A stretch of DNA of 14,086 nucleotides. Source: Verrucomicrobiota bacterium. Its GTDB lineage: Bacteria; Verrucomicrobiota; Verrucomicrobiia; Methylacidiphilales; Verrucolacustridaceae. The position numbers were made by a program, and so were the translations under genes. Position 1 is the stretch's first letter. Each line of letters starts with the position of its first letter. Below the pieces are notes generated by a model. That model was not told the DNA's origin. It made no database searches and saw nothing but the letters and a program-made list of their open reading frames with translations. The stretch covers positions 1 to 14,086 of the forward strand of contig RGTE01000016.1 in NCBI GenBank assembly GCA_010025475.1. The letters run 5' to 3'. Of this stretch, positions 1 to 7,647 are shown one piece after another.

Positions 1-542
1 GGGAATTCATCCTGGTCCTCAAATCGATCGCCCAAGTCGGCCTGGTCGGTTTGCCGAATGCCGGGAAATCCAGCCTGCTGGCCGCACTTTCCGCCGCTCG
101 CCCCAAAATCGCCCCCTACCCCTTCACGACCCTGCATCCCTCCATCGGCGTGGTCGGTTCCGCCGAAGAAAACCGCTTCACCGTGGCCGACATTCCCGGA
201 CTTGTCGAGGGAGCCCACGCCGGCAAGGGGCTCGGCCACGACTTTCTCCGCCATATCGAGCGCTGTGCGGCACTGCTTTTTGTCATCGATGCCGCCGGAA
301 CCGAGGGAAGAAACCCGGCCGAGGATTACCGGCTCCTCCGCAAGGAACTCCGCGAATACGACCCCACCCTGGCCCGGCGCCCTTTTCTCGTGGCCGCCAA
401 CAAGGCCGACCTGCCTGAAGCCGCCGAACATCTCACCAGCCTTCGCCAAGCCGCCCGTAAGCCGGTTCTGGCGATTTCCGCCAAAACCGGCCAAGGAATA
501 CCTGACCTGATCACCGCTCTGCGCAACGCCCTGCCTGCTTGA
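1..542 (+). CDS. obg: Obg family GTPase, 3' part (5' end outside window)
   Basis: This is the GTPase domain of Obg/CgtA, a GTPase that associates with the large ribosomal subunit and acts in ribosome maturation and stress control. The reading frame is open from base 3 with no start codon; the translation begins EFILVLKSIAQVGLVG, the usual junction between the Obg N-terminal fold and its G domain, so the N-terminal part lies outside the window. Visible motifs are G1 LPNAGKSS (bases 51-74), G3 DIPGLVEGAHAGKGLGHDF, G4 NKAD and G5 SAKTGQG. The protein ends soon after the G domain, so it has no long C-terminal extension. Family knowledge gives the function; the assignment is firm. The TTG at base 51 is not the true start, since conserved sequence continues upstream of it. 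The TGA stop lies inside a hairpin loop. Confidence 0.95.
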   Translation, partial: EFILVLKSIAQVGLVGLPNAGKSSLLAALSAARPKIAPYPFTTLHPSIGVVGSAEENRFTVADIPGLVEGAHAGKGLGHDFLRHIERCAALLFVIDAAGTEGRNPAEDYRLLRKELREYDPTLARRPFLVAANKADLPEAAEHLTSLRQAARKPVLAISAKTGQGIPDLITALRNALPA

Positions 543-551
543 CCAGGCAGG
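530..551 (+). other. Perfect 8-bp stem-loop over the obg stop codon
   Basis: Bases 530-537 (CCTGCCTG) and 544-551 (CAGGCAGG) are exact reverse complements separated by a 6-base loop that holds the TGA stop. No T-run follows: the next bases are ATAGATACTT. It is therefore not a textbook intrinsic terminator. It could protect the obg 3' end, attenuate read-through into the efflux genes, or be chance. The inverted repeat is seen directly; the role is inference. Confidence 0.5.
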
Positions 552-566
552 ATAGATACTTAACAT
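539..566 (+). promoter_or_regulatory. Candidate sigma70-type promoter for the efflux genes
   Basis: TTGACC at 539-544 matches five of six bases of the -35 consensus. TAACAT at 561-566 matches four of six bases of the -10 consensus. The spacing is 16 bases. Transcription would start near 573, giving a leader of about 10 bases before the ATG at 584, close to leaderless; this agrees with the lack of a Shine-Dalgarno sequence there. The -35 element overlaps the obg stop and the hairpin. The match is only by eye, so confidence is low. Confidence 0.3.
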
Positions 567-583
567 CCTTAAACATTCATAAA

Positions 584-1606
584 ATGAAGCATTTTTGGAT
601 CTTCCTTTTTCTTCTGCCTTTGGCTGCCTGCAAAAAAGGCGGCGGCCCGCCCAAGGACGCACCTGTCCCGGTGGAACTGGTGGCGGTGGAAGTCGGGCCC
701 CTGCTGGAAACCCTTCGCGCCACGGGAACCTTGGAGGCCGAGGAAGCCGTCGACCTGAAACCCGAGGTCGATGGGGAGGTCACCTCCATCCGGATGACCG
801 AGGGCGAGGTGGTGAAAAAGGGCGACCTCATTCTCCAGATCGATGAATCCAAACAACAGGCCGCCGTAGCCGAAGCGGAAGCCGATTTCCGACTTGCCCA
901 GGATACCCTCCAGCGGGCGGACATGCTCCTCGCCGACGGCACGATTTCAAAACAGGAACACGATCAGACCCACGCCACTTACATGCGTTCCCAAGCGGCC
1001 TTGAATATGGCCCGCAAACGTCTCACCGAATACACTCTGACCGCCCCGTTCGACGGCACCCTCGGCCGCCGCAACGTCAGCGTCGGCCAGTACGTCAGCT
1101 CCCAAACCATCCTCGTCAGCGTCTACGCCCTCGACCGGATGAAGCTCGATTTTAGCGTGCCGGAACGTTACAGCGCCCGCGTGAAGCCCGGTCTCACCCT
1201 CAACATCATGGTGGCTGCCTATGGCGAGGAGAAGTTCTCCGGGGAAATTTATCTGGTGGAACCCAAGGTCGACACGGCCACCCGGACGGTGCAGGTGCGC
1301 GCGTACGTTCCCAACGCGGACCACCGCCTGAAGCCCGGCATGTTCGCCAACGTCAATCTTTCCGTCGGCACCAAGGACTCCGCCCTGACCATCCCCGAGG
1401 ACTGCCTCTTCCCGCAAACCGGCGGCTTTGCCGTCTATCGTGATGCCGGCGGCGTGGCGGAACTCGTTCCCGTCGAAACCGGCCTCCGCATCCCTGGCCG
1501 AGTCGAGATTCTCAGCGGGCTAAAGGCCGGCGACCTGGTCGCCCGCTCCGGCAACCTCCGCCTTTCGCCGGGGCGGAAGCTCATGCCCCAGCCCGCCTCC
1601 AAGTGA
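584..1606 (+). CDS. RND efflux periplasmic adaptor lipoprotein (HlyD/AcrA family)
   Basis: This 340-residue protein is the membrane fusion (adaptor) subunit that joins an RND pump to an outer-membrane channel. The N terminus is a lipoprotein signal: hydrophobic residues 4-13 followed by the lipobox LAAC with Cys16, so the mature protein should be lipid-anchored facing the periplasm. A biotinyl-lipoyl-like half (GEVTSIRMTEGEVVKKGD) is followed by an alpha-hairpin rich in Ala, Glu and Gln, then the returning half-motif TLTAPFDGTLGRRNVSVGQY, and finally beta-barrel and membrane-proximal domains. I chose the ATG at 584 because it places the signal peptide at the N terminus; the frame also opens at a TTG at 539, which would add 15 unlikely residues. 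No Shine-Dalgarno sequence is seen. Its TGA stop overlaps the GTG start of the pump by four bases, as expected for a coupled pair. The substrate cannot be read from the sequence. Confidence 0.92.
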   Translation: MKHFWIFLFLLPLAACKKGGGPPKDAPVPVELVAVEVGPLLETLRATGTLEAEEAVDLKPEVDGEVTSIRMTEGEVVKKGDLILQIDESKQQAAVAEAEADFRLAQDTLQRADMLLADGTISKQEHDQTHATYMRSQAALNMARKRLTEYTLTAPFDGTLGRRNVSVGQYVSSQTILVSVYALDRMKLDFSVPERYSARVKPGLTLNIMVAAYGEEKFSGEIYLVEPKVDTATRTVQVRAYVPNADHRLKPGMFANVNLSVGTKDSALTIPEDCLFPQTGGFAVYRDAGGVAELVPVETGLRIPGRVEILSGLKAGDLVARSGNLRLSPGRKLMPQPASK

Positions 1607-4600
1607 ACCTTCCCGAATTCTGCATCCGGCGCCCCATCGCGGCCCTAATGTTCAATCTGGGCCTCGCCCTGATCGGGGTGGTCGCGCTCTCCCGCCTGCC
1701 GGTCCGCGAGCTTCCCGACATCGACCCGCCCATCGTCTCGGTCACGACGATCTACCCCGGAGCCAACGCGGAGCTGGTCGAAGCCGATGTCACCGAACCC
1801 TTGGAGCAGGAAATCAACAATATCCCCGGCATCAAGATTCTCCGCAGCGAATCGCGCGAACAGGTCAGCATATCACCGTCGAGTTCGAGCTGAACCACAA
1901 CGTTGACGTCGGCGCTCAGGACATCCGCGACCGCATCAGCCGCGTCCGCGACAAGCTCCCTGACGACATCAAGGAGCCCATTGTGGCGAAACAGGATGCC
2001 GATGCCCAGGAGGTCATGTGGATCGCCCTCTTCAGCGAAAGCCGCTCAACCCTCGAACTCTCCAATCTGGCCGAACGGCAGATCCGTGACCGCCTCCAAG
2101 TGCTTCCCGGGGTCGGCGGCATCAACTTCGGCGGACAAAAACGACCCTCCATGCGCATCTGGCTCGATTCGGAACGCATGGCCGCCCGCATGATCACCGC
2201 CGCCGACATCCGCGCCCTGCTCCAACGGGAGAATGTCGAGCTCCCCTCCGGCCAGATTCAGGGCGAAACCCGCTCCCTCAGCATTGTCGCCCGCGGCCGC
2301 ATGGACAAACCGGAGCAGTACGCCGATCTGGTGGTTCGCGAGATCGAAGGTTCTCCTGTCCATCTGCGGGAGGTGGCGAGCGTCGAGATTGGGCCCGAGG
2401 TGGAGGACACCGTGGCCCGCTTTAACGGAAAACCCGCCGTGGGTCTCGGCGTGGTCAAACAATCTGACGCGAACGCCATCGATGTTGCCCGCAAGGTCCG
2501 CGCGGAAATCGACCGCATCCGCCCCCTTCTCCCACCCGACGTGAACCTCGATTTTCCCTACGACTCCTCCCTCTATGTTGAGTCCGCCATCCGCGAGGTC
2601 GCCGAAACCATCGGGATCTCCTCCGTGCTCGTCGTCATCCTCATCTTCTTTTTTCTCCGGAACGTGCGCGCCACCATCATTCCTTCCGCCGCCATTCCGA
2701 TCTCCATTCTCGGCACCTTCGCCCTGCTCTACCTCCTTGGTTACAGCGTCAACATCCTCACCCTCCTGGCCCTCGTGCTCGCCATCGGCATCGTGGTCGA
2801 CGACGCCATCGTCGTTCTGGAAAACATTGTCCGCCACATGGAGGAAGGCATGGCCCCGAAGGAAGCCAGCCTTCTCGCCATGAAGGAGATCACCGGGGCC
2901 GTTCTCGCCATTACCGCCAGTCTGGTTGTCGTTTTTCTCCCCATCGCCTTCCAGAGCGGCACCACCGGCATTCTCTTCCGTGAATTCGCCGTTACCCTGG
3001 CCGGGGCGGTTGCCATCTCCGCTTTTGTCGCGCTCACCCTCAGCCCCGCCCTGGGTGCCCATTTTCTCCGCCCTCTCGCATCCACGCATGTCCCCGCCTA
3101 CGCCCGTTGGTTTGAGGCCGGTCTGGACCGCGTGTACCGGTTCTACGCCCGCAGTCTGGATGCCGCCCTGCGCCACCGGGCGATCTGGCTTGGGATCGGT
3201 GCGATCATTCTTGGCTTCACCATCCTCCTTTACCGGCTCATTCCCCAGGAGTTCCTCCCCGAGGAGGACAAGGGAGTGGTCGTGGCGGTCATCATCACCC
3301 CGGAGGGATCCACCAGTGAATCCACCGACCAGTATGTTCGTCAGGCGGAAAAAATCGCCGCGGACTATCCCGAAACCCGCGTCTTTTTTTCCGCCGTCGC
3401 CCTCGCCCGCGGTGCCCCCGGCCAAGCCAACCAAGGCATCATGTTTATCCGCCTCAAATCGGACCGGGACCGTACGGCCCAACAACTGGCCCGACCCGGG
3501 GCCCGCGGCTCCATGTTCACCCGGATGATCACGGAGATCCGCGGCGCGGTGGTCATTCCGTTCCTCCCCAAAGCCATCGGTCGGGGTTTCGGGGAAACCT
3601 TCCAGGTCGTGTTGCAAGGACCTGATCTTGGTCTGTTGGAAAGGACTGCCCGCAACCTCCGCGATGAGATCGACAAGGAGGGCTTCATCAGCCAACCCCG
3701 GGTCAGCCTCAATTTCGAAAAGCCCCAGCTCAACCTCGATATCGACCGCGCCCGCGCCGCCAATCTCGGCATCTCCGTCCGCGACATCTCCGAGGCCCTC
3801 CAGATCCTGCTCGGCGGACTCGATATCTCGCAGTTCAACTTTGAGGGCAAACAGTACGACGTGATCGCCCAGCTCCGCCGGACGGATCGACTGGTTCCCG
3901 ATGAGCTGAACACCCTTTACGTCCGCGCCCGCAGCGGCGAACTCGTCCCCATTCGCGATCTTGTCCGGGCCGGGGAAAAAGGCTCCGTGAACGCCATCTC
4001 CCACTTCATGCGCCAACGCAGTGTCACCGTCAGCGGCCAACCGCAGGGAGTCACCCTGGGCCAGGCCATCGAGAAGACGGCGGATATCGGGGCGCGCGTC
4101 CTCCCACCCGGCGTGACGATGGAGTTCGATGGCGAGGCCAGGGAGCTCCGCTCCGGCCGGGGTGAGGCATGGCAGATCGTCGTGCTGGCCCTTCTGATTG
4201 TCTACATGGCTCTGGCCGCCCAGTTTGAAAGCCTCAGCCATCCCATCACCATCATGGTGGCGGTGCCACTCGCCGCTATCGGGGCCCTCTTCCTTCTCTA
4301 TCTCCTCGGATTCGTCAACATGATGGCCATCATTCCCCAGTACGCCCCGCCGGGCGCCCTCCCCGGACCGCTGGCCTTTCTTTTTGGGCTCATGCCGGAA
4401 ATCCCTTCCATGAATCTCAACCTTTACAGCCTGATTGGCCTCGTCCTGCTCCTTGGTTTGGTGACCAAGAACTCCATCCTTCTCGTTGAGTTTGCCAATC
4501 AGCGCAAGGCCCAGGGCCTCTCCGCCGAGGAGGCCATGCGCGAATCCGGTCGGATCCGCCTCCGACCCATCCTGATGACCGCTCTTTCCACGGTGATTGG

Positions 4601-4787
4601 CATTCTTCCGATCGCCCTGGGTCTGGGAGCCGGCGCGGAAAGCCGACGCCCGCTCGGCGTGGCCGTGGTCGGAGGCATGCTTTCCTCCACCTTCCTCACC
4701 CTTTATTTGGTTCCCGTTTTCTATGTGACCCTGGATCGGTTGCTCTCCCGCAAACCAGCCCCTGAGCCGGCCTTGTCGGCTTCCTAA
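1603..4787 (+). pseudogene. RND (AcrB/MexF-like) efflux pump gene, interrupted by one frameshift
   Basis: This gene encodes the proton-driven inner-membrane pump of a tripartite RND system, about 1060 residues if the frame were intact, which is the family's normal length. It starts at GTG 1603, overlapping the adaptor stop. The first frame reads MNLPEFCIRRPIAALMF through SREQVS and ends at a TGA at 1891-1893. The conserved sequence resumes at base 1872 in another frame as ITVEFELNHNVDVGAQDIRD and runs to 4787. Between them one base appears to be missing. The rest looks healthy: the TM4 proton-relay pair Asp-Asp in GIVVDDAIVVLEN (codons 2799-2804), the TM10 Lys in VTKNSILLVEF (codon 4467-4469), and two pseudo-symmetric halves. 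A segment of about 31 residues near 4314-4409 seems additional to usual family members. If the frameshift is real the pump is dead, since the second frame lacks TM1; if it is a sequencing error the gene is intact. Confidence 0.9.
1864..1875 (+). other. Frameshift site inside the RND pump gene
   Basis: Codons up to AGC at 1867-1869 continue the family motif SREQVS; codons from ATC at 1872 continue ITVEFEL. Only two bases (AT, 1870-1871) stand where one codon is expected. An ancestral AGC-AGT-ATC, giving the common SSITVEF, would need loss of a single G. There is no homopolymer or recognisable slippery heptamer here, so neither a typical long-homopolymer sequencing error nor programmed frameshifting is obvious. 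Confidence 0.88.
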
Positions 4788-4797
4788 CGGCTTCCTA
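4777..4797 (+). repeat. Short tandem duplication at the pump gene stop codon
   Basis: CGGCTTCCTA occurs at 4777-4786 and again at 4788-4797, separated by a single A, so the unit is about 11 bases. The first copy supplies the TAA stop of the pump gene at 4785-4787. The second fills most of the gap before the TonB-like gene. It looks like a small slippage duplication. Confidence 0.7.
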
Positions 4798-4808
4798 GGT
4801 TTCTCTCT

Positions 4809-5867
4809 ATGACGATGGCGATGCCGTATTCGGGCGAGGAAGCCCGCGAGCGGCGGGACATGCTCATCGCCACCGCCCTCACGATTCTCTACTTCCTCCT
4901 GATCGCCTTTTTCTGGACCTCCACCGAGGCCATTACCCGCCTGACGAAACGAACGGACGTACCCCAGGTCCGCCAAATCACTTCCCTGAAGCGGCTCCCG
5001 CCCCAGGCTCCTCCGGTTCCGCCGCCGGAAAACCGCTTTGTGGACGCCTCGGGCCTGCAGGAATCCAAGGATGTTGATCCCCGCACCGCGCTCCAAAGCG
5101 ACCGCAATACCGCCGCCGCCAGCAAGGTGATCTCCGGCACGGATCCCACCCTCGGCGGTCAGGAGGGAAAAAAGGACGACTCCCTGACCATGCGCAACAG
5201 CCAGTTTTCACCCAACAAGGCCTCTCCGCCCCCCGCTGCCGCCGCGCGCCTCAGTCCCGCCGCTCCCGCGCCCGCGCCCAAACCCAAACCTGCCCCGTCT
5301 CCAGCCCTGCCCAAGCCTCAGGACCTGGTGAAGCCGATCCCCGGACCCGGCACCCCAATCCAAAAAACCTCCACCGACACACCTCCGGATGCCAAACCGG
5401 ACCAGACCGAGGATTCCACTCCCCCCACCCCTTCCGCCGCCCAGGCAGCCGCGGATGCCTCGGACTCCTCCTCTGCGCTTGCACCGCCCCCCGATATTTT
5501 CCGTGATCGTTCCGCCGTCGCCGGCGGCGCCCAGATGGGCCAAGACGCCTCCTTTGCCTCCATGGCGACCGCCCTTGGTCGGTATCAACACAAGCTCTAC
5601 CTGGCGATCGGCTCCCGCTGGAACCTCAAGGTTCAGCAAACCATGGCTCAGATTGGCGTGGATCGGGTCGTGATCCGTTTCCACGTGAATGCGGACGGCA
5701 CCATCTCGGACCTTGACGTCGTCCAAGGCAACCCCAACTCCATCCTTTCCGTCATCAGCGCTGACTCCATCCAGCAGTCCAGCAACCTCATCGGCCCCTT
5801 CCCCGCCGATCTCTTGAAGGAAAAACCCAATGGGTTCCCTTGGCAGTTGGCCTTCCGCATTTATTGA
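4809..5867 (+). CDS. TonB/TolA-like energy transducer protein
   Basis: This 352-residue protein has the layout of a TonB- or TolA-type transducer, which carries proton-motive-force energy from an ExbB/ExbD (TolQ/TolR) motor across the periplasm. A short cytoplasmic start containing ARERRD is followed by one membrane helix at about residues 18-37. A long periplasmic linker rich in Pro, Ala, Ser and Lys, including PAPAPKPKPAPSPALPKP, covers roughly residues 60-235. A folded C-terminal domain follows (about 255-352) with WNLKVQQT and IRFHVNADGTISDLDVVQG, typical of TonB-C/TolA-like folds. I chose ATG 4809; ATG codons at 4815 and 4821 are possible and change only the first few residues. No Shine-Dalgarno sequence is clear. 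exbB and exbD lie directly downstream, supporting the role. No Pal, TolB or TonB-dependent receptor is in the window, so TonB versus TolA stays open. Confidence 0.8.
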   Translation: MTMAMPYSGEEARERRDMLIATALTILYFLLIAFFWTSTEAITRLTKRTDVPQVRQITSLKRLPPQAPPVPPPENRFVDASGLQESKDVDPRTALQSDRNTAAASKVISGTDPTLGGQEGKKDDSLTMRNSQFSPNKASPPPAAAARLSPAAPAPAPKPKPAPSPALPKPQDLVKPIPGPGTPIQKTSTDTPPDAKPDQTEDSTPPTPSAAQAAADASDSSSALAPPPDIFRDRSAVAGGAQMGQDASFASMATALGRYQHKLYLAIGSRWNLKVQQTMAQIGVDRVVIRFHVNADGTISDLDVVQGNPNSILSVISADSIQQSSNLIGPFPADLLKEKPNGFPWQLAFRIY

Positions 5868-5915
5868 TTCCGATCCGGACTCGCCAATCCCCCTTCTTTC
5901 CCTACTTTTTGGTCT

Positions 5916-6563
5916 ATGAACACGCTCCCTTTCCTCGAACACTTTCTCAAACTCAACGTTTCTCCCTTCGTCCTCATCCTCATCCTGTTCCCCCTCATCA
6001 CCGCCCTCACCACGGGAATCTTCCTGAGTACCCTGATTTTCCTCCGCTTGCGCCGGGATCGCGTCACCCCCAAGGACATCATCGACGCCATCCGCGCGCT
6101 CCGCCCGGGCGGCAACACGGAAACTCTCACCCGGTTGTGCGTCCGGAACGATTCCGCCCTCGCCCGCCTCGTCAACAGTTGCATCGAGCACTCCTCCCTC
6201 CCCCGCTCCGAAAACGTCGAGGTGCTGGAGACCGCCGCCCGCACCGAAGTGGCCCGGCTGGAACGGGGCATTGTCTATTTGGAGATTTTCGTCGGAGCCT
6301 CGCCGCTCCTGGGTCTCGTTGGCACGGTCTCCGGCCTGATCACCATCTTCGCCGCCGTCGGTGCCGCGAATGCCGACCCGGAAAAAATCTCCGCCGGTAT
6401 CGCTGAGGCCCTTCACACCACCGTGCTCGGGATCGGAACCGCCATCGTCATGCTCTTCCCCTTCACTTTTTTCAGCAAAAAGGTCGAGGTTCTGGCGGTG
6501 GAGCTGGAAGATCTCTCCATGCTGCTCCTGAAAAAGCTCTACACGGAGGAAGTACCCGCCTGA
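5916..6563 (+). CDS. exbB: ExbB/TolQ/MotA-family proton channel subunit
   Basis: This 215-residue protein is the multi-pass subunit of the ExbB-ExbD (TolQ-TolR) motor in the inner membrane, where proton flow drives a TonB- or TolA-type partner. Three hydrophobic segments are visible, at about residues 17-44, 120-150 and 166-188. The family core is clear: ARTEVARLERGIVYLEIF, then ASPLLGLVGTVSGLI with the pore-lining Thr137, and EALHTTVLGIGTAI with Thr168/Thr169. Start ATG 5916 gives a normal N terminus; the preceding 48-base gap is pyrimidine-rich and has no Shine-Dalgarno sequence. The gene sits between the TonB-like gene and exbD, so all three probably form one machine. tolQ would be an alternative name; no Tol-Pal marker genes are nearby. 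Confidence 0.88.
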   Translation: MNTLPFLEHFLKLNVSPFVLILILFPLITALTTGIFLSTLIFLRLRRDRVTPKDIIDAIRALRPGGNTETLTRLCVRNDSALARLVNSCIEHSSLPRSENVEVLETAARTEVARLERGIVYLEIFVGASPLLGLVGTVSGLITIFAAVGAANADPEKISAGIAEALHTTVLGIGTAIVMLFPFTFFSKKVEVLAVELEDLSMLLLKKLYTEEVPA

Positions 6564-6585
6564 CCCCCGTCCGGGTTCGCCCGCG

Positions 6586-7065
6586 ATGAGATTCCACCCC
6601 GTCCGCCGCCGCCGCGTGGAGATCAACGTCATTCCGTTGATCGACATTCTTTGCATGCTCCTGATCTTTTTCATCGTGACCACCTCCTTTAAAAAGAAGG
6701 TCGCCAATGTGGATGTGACCCCGCCCAAGTCGGAAAAGGGGAATGAGAAGGTCGAGGACGCCAAGACACCGCCTGAACTCACCATGAAATCCTCCAAGGC
6801 GGAAGAATACGCCAAGATTTACGACACGGATAAGTTCCCCATTTATCTCGGGGACCAACCCCTGAACCTCGACCCCAAGTCGGACAACTTCCGGGCGGAT
6901 CTCGCCAAGGCCCTCAAGGAGCGCGGCGTGAAGAATGTGATCCTGAACTTTGACGAAACCACCCCCATTTCCGTTTTCTTCAAATTCTTTGACGCGTGTG
7001 AGGACGCCGGCGTGCCCATCTCCGTCCGCACCTCCAAGATCGGCAACGCCAACCCCGGCCCCTGA
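6586..7065 (+). CDS. exbD: ExbD/TolR-family biopolymer transport protein
   Basis: This 159-residue protein is the single-helix partner of ExbB. A basic cytoplasmic stretch (VRRRRVE) leads into INVIPLIDILCMLLIFFIVT, the diagnostic ExbD motif, with Asp20 as the expected proton-carrying residue in the membrane helix. The periplasmic part ends with a typical domain, VKNVILNFDETTPISVFFKFFDACEDAG in shortened description, residues about 115-142. Between helix and domain is a Lys/Glu-rich linker. The start ATG 6586 lies 22 bases after exbB with no Shine-Dalgarno sequence, so coupling to exbB translation is plausible. The stop TGA at 7063-7065 overlaps the likely CTG start of the deformylase gene. 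ExbD and TolR cannot be separated on sequence alone here. Confidence 0.88.
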   Translation: MRFHPVRRRRVEINVIPLIDILCMLLIFFIVTTSFKKKVANVDVTPPKSEKGNEKVEDAKTPPELTMKSSKAEEYAKIYDTDKFPIYLGDQPLNLDPKSDNFRADLAKALKERGVKNVILNFDETTPISVFFKFFDACEDAGVPISVRTSKIGNANPGP

Positions 7066-7643
7066 AAAAAGCCCCCGTCCTCCCCATCCGGCTTTACGGG
7101 GACCCGGTTCTCCGCCAACCCGCTGTCGCGGTCCGTCCGCCCGACCCCAAGCTGCACGAACTGGCCACCGCCTTGGAGGCCACCATGCATGAGGCTGAGG
7201 GGGTGGGTCTGGCCGCACCGCAGGTCGGGATTTCCCTGCAACTGGCCGTGATCGACCTCCGTAAGGTCGAAAAACGCCCCTCCTCCTTGGAGATCGGAGG
7301 CCAGCCGGTGGAATGGCAAAAACACATGCCCCTGTTCTTTTGTAACCCTGTCCTCACCCTCACCCGCAAGCGCGAGGACGCGGACGAGGGCTGCCTTAGT
7401 TTCCCCGGCTTGAGCGGCGCGGTTCGTCGCAGCCTCCGCATCCAGATGGATTATCTCGATTTGGAGGGAAAGAAGATGACTCTGGCCGCGGGCGGACTCC
7501 TCGCCCGGGCCATCCAACACGAGGTGGATCATCTCCAGGGAGTCCTCTTCATTGACCGGATGGACCCGGAAATCCGCAAACCTCTCAAACCCGCCTTGGA
7601 CGAACTTCTCGCCAAGTCCAAAGCTGGCGAAACCCGCCGCTGA
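7062..7643 (+). CDS. def: Peptide deformylase, probable CTG start
   Basis: Peptide deformylase removes the formyl group from the starting methionine of new proteins, using a metal ion. All three family motifs are present: GVGLAAPQVG (motif 1), EGCLSFPG (motif 2, metal ligand Cys111) and QHEVDHLQG (motif 3, His153, catalytic Glu154, His157). The conserved N terminus LPIRLYGDPVLRQPA is encoded upstream of the first TTG (7173), so that TTG cannot be the real start. Reading back, the frame holds no ATG, GTG or TTG before a stop at 6999-7001; the only plausible start is CTG at 7062, which overlaps the exbD TGA as CTGA. This gives 193 residues, a usual length. Initiation by re-starting ribosomes after exbD is inferred. 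A sequence error hiding a normal start is the alternative. The gene ends four bases before the next start. Confidence 0.92.
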   Translation: MKKAPVLPIRLYGDPVLRQPAVAVRPPDPKLHELATALEATMHEAEGVGLAAPQVGISLQLAVIDLRKVEKRPSSLEIGGQPVEWQKHMPLFFCNPVLTLTRKREDADEGCLSFPGLSGAVRRSLRIQMDYLDLEGKKMTLAAGGLLARAIQHEVDHLQGVLFIDRMDPEIRKPLKPALDELLAKSKAGETRR

Positions 7644-7647
7644 ACCG

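Noticed and set aside
530..560. Intrinsic terminator after obg
   Set aside because: The 8-bp stem is real, but no T-run follows, so it is listed only as a stem-loop.
1872..1893. Programmed ribosomal frameshifting to fuse the two pump frames
   Set aside because: No slippery heptamer, stimulatory hairpin or upstream SD-like element is visible at the junction, and RND pumps are not known to use this. A mutation or sequence error is simpler.
2046..5096. A 1016-codon open frame on the - strand opposite the RND pump and TonB-like genes
   Set aside because: It mirrors a codon-biased GC-rich coding strand. Its translation is low-complexity (Gly, Asp, His and Glu-rich) with no recognisable motif, while the + strand carries clear RND motifs throughout.
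5208..6815. A 535-codon open frame on the - strand opposite tonB-like, exbB and exbD
   Set aside because: The translation is Gly/Arg/Glu-rich low complexity and lies opposite three well-supported genes; it is a shadow of the Pro/Ala-rich + strand coding.
4809..7065. A complete Tol-Pal cell-envelope system
   Set aside because: The three motor genes fit either TonB-ExbBD or TolA-TolQR, but tolB and pal are absent and exbD is followed directly by def, so a Tol-Pal call is not supported.
7173..7643. Deformylase starting at TTG 7173
   Set aside because: This would remove the conserved N-terminal PIRLYGDPVLR segment encoded just upstream in the same frame.
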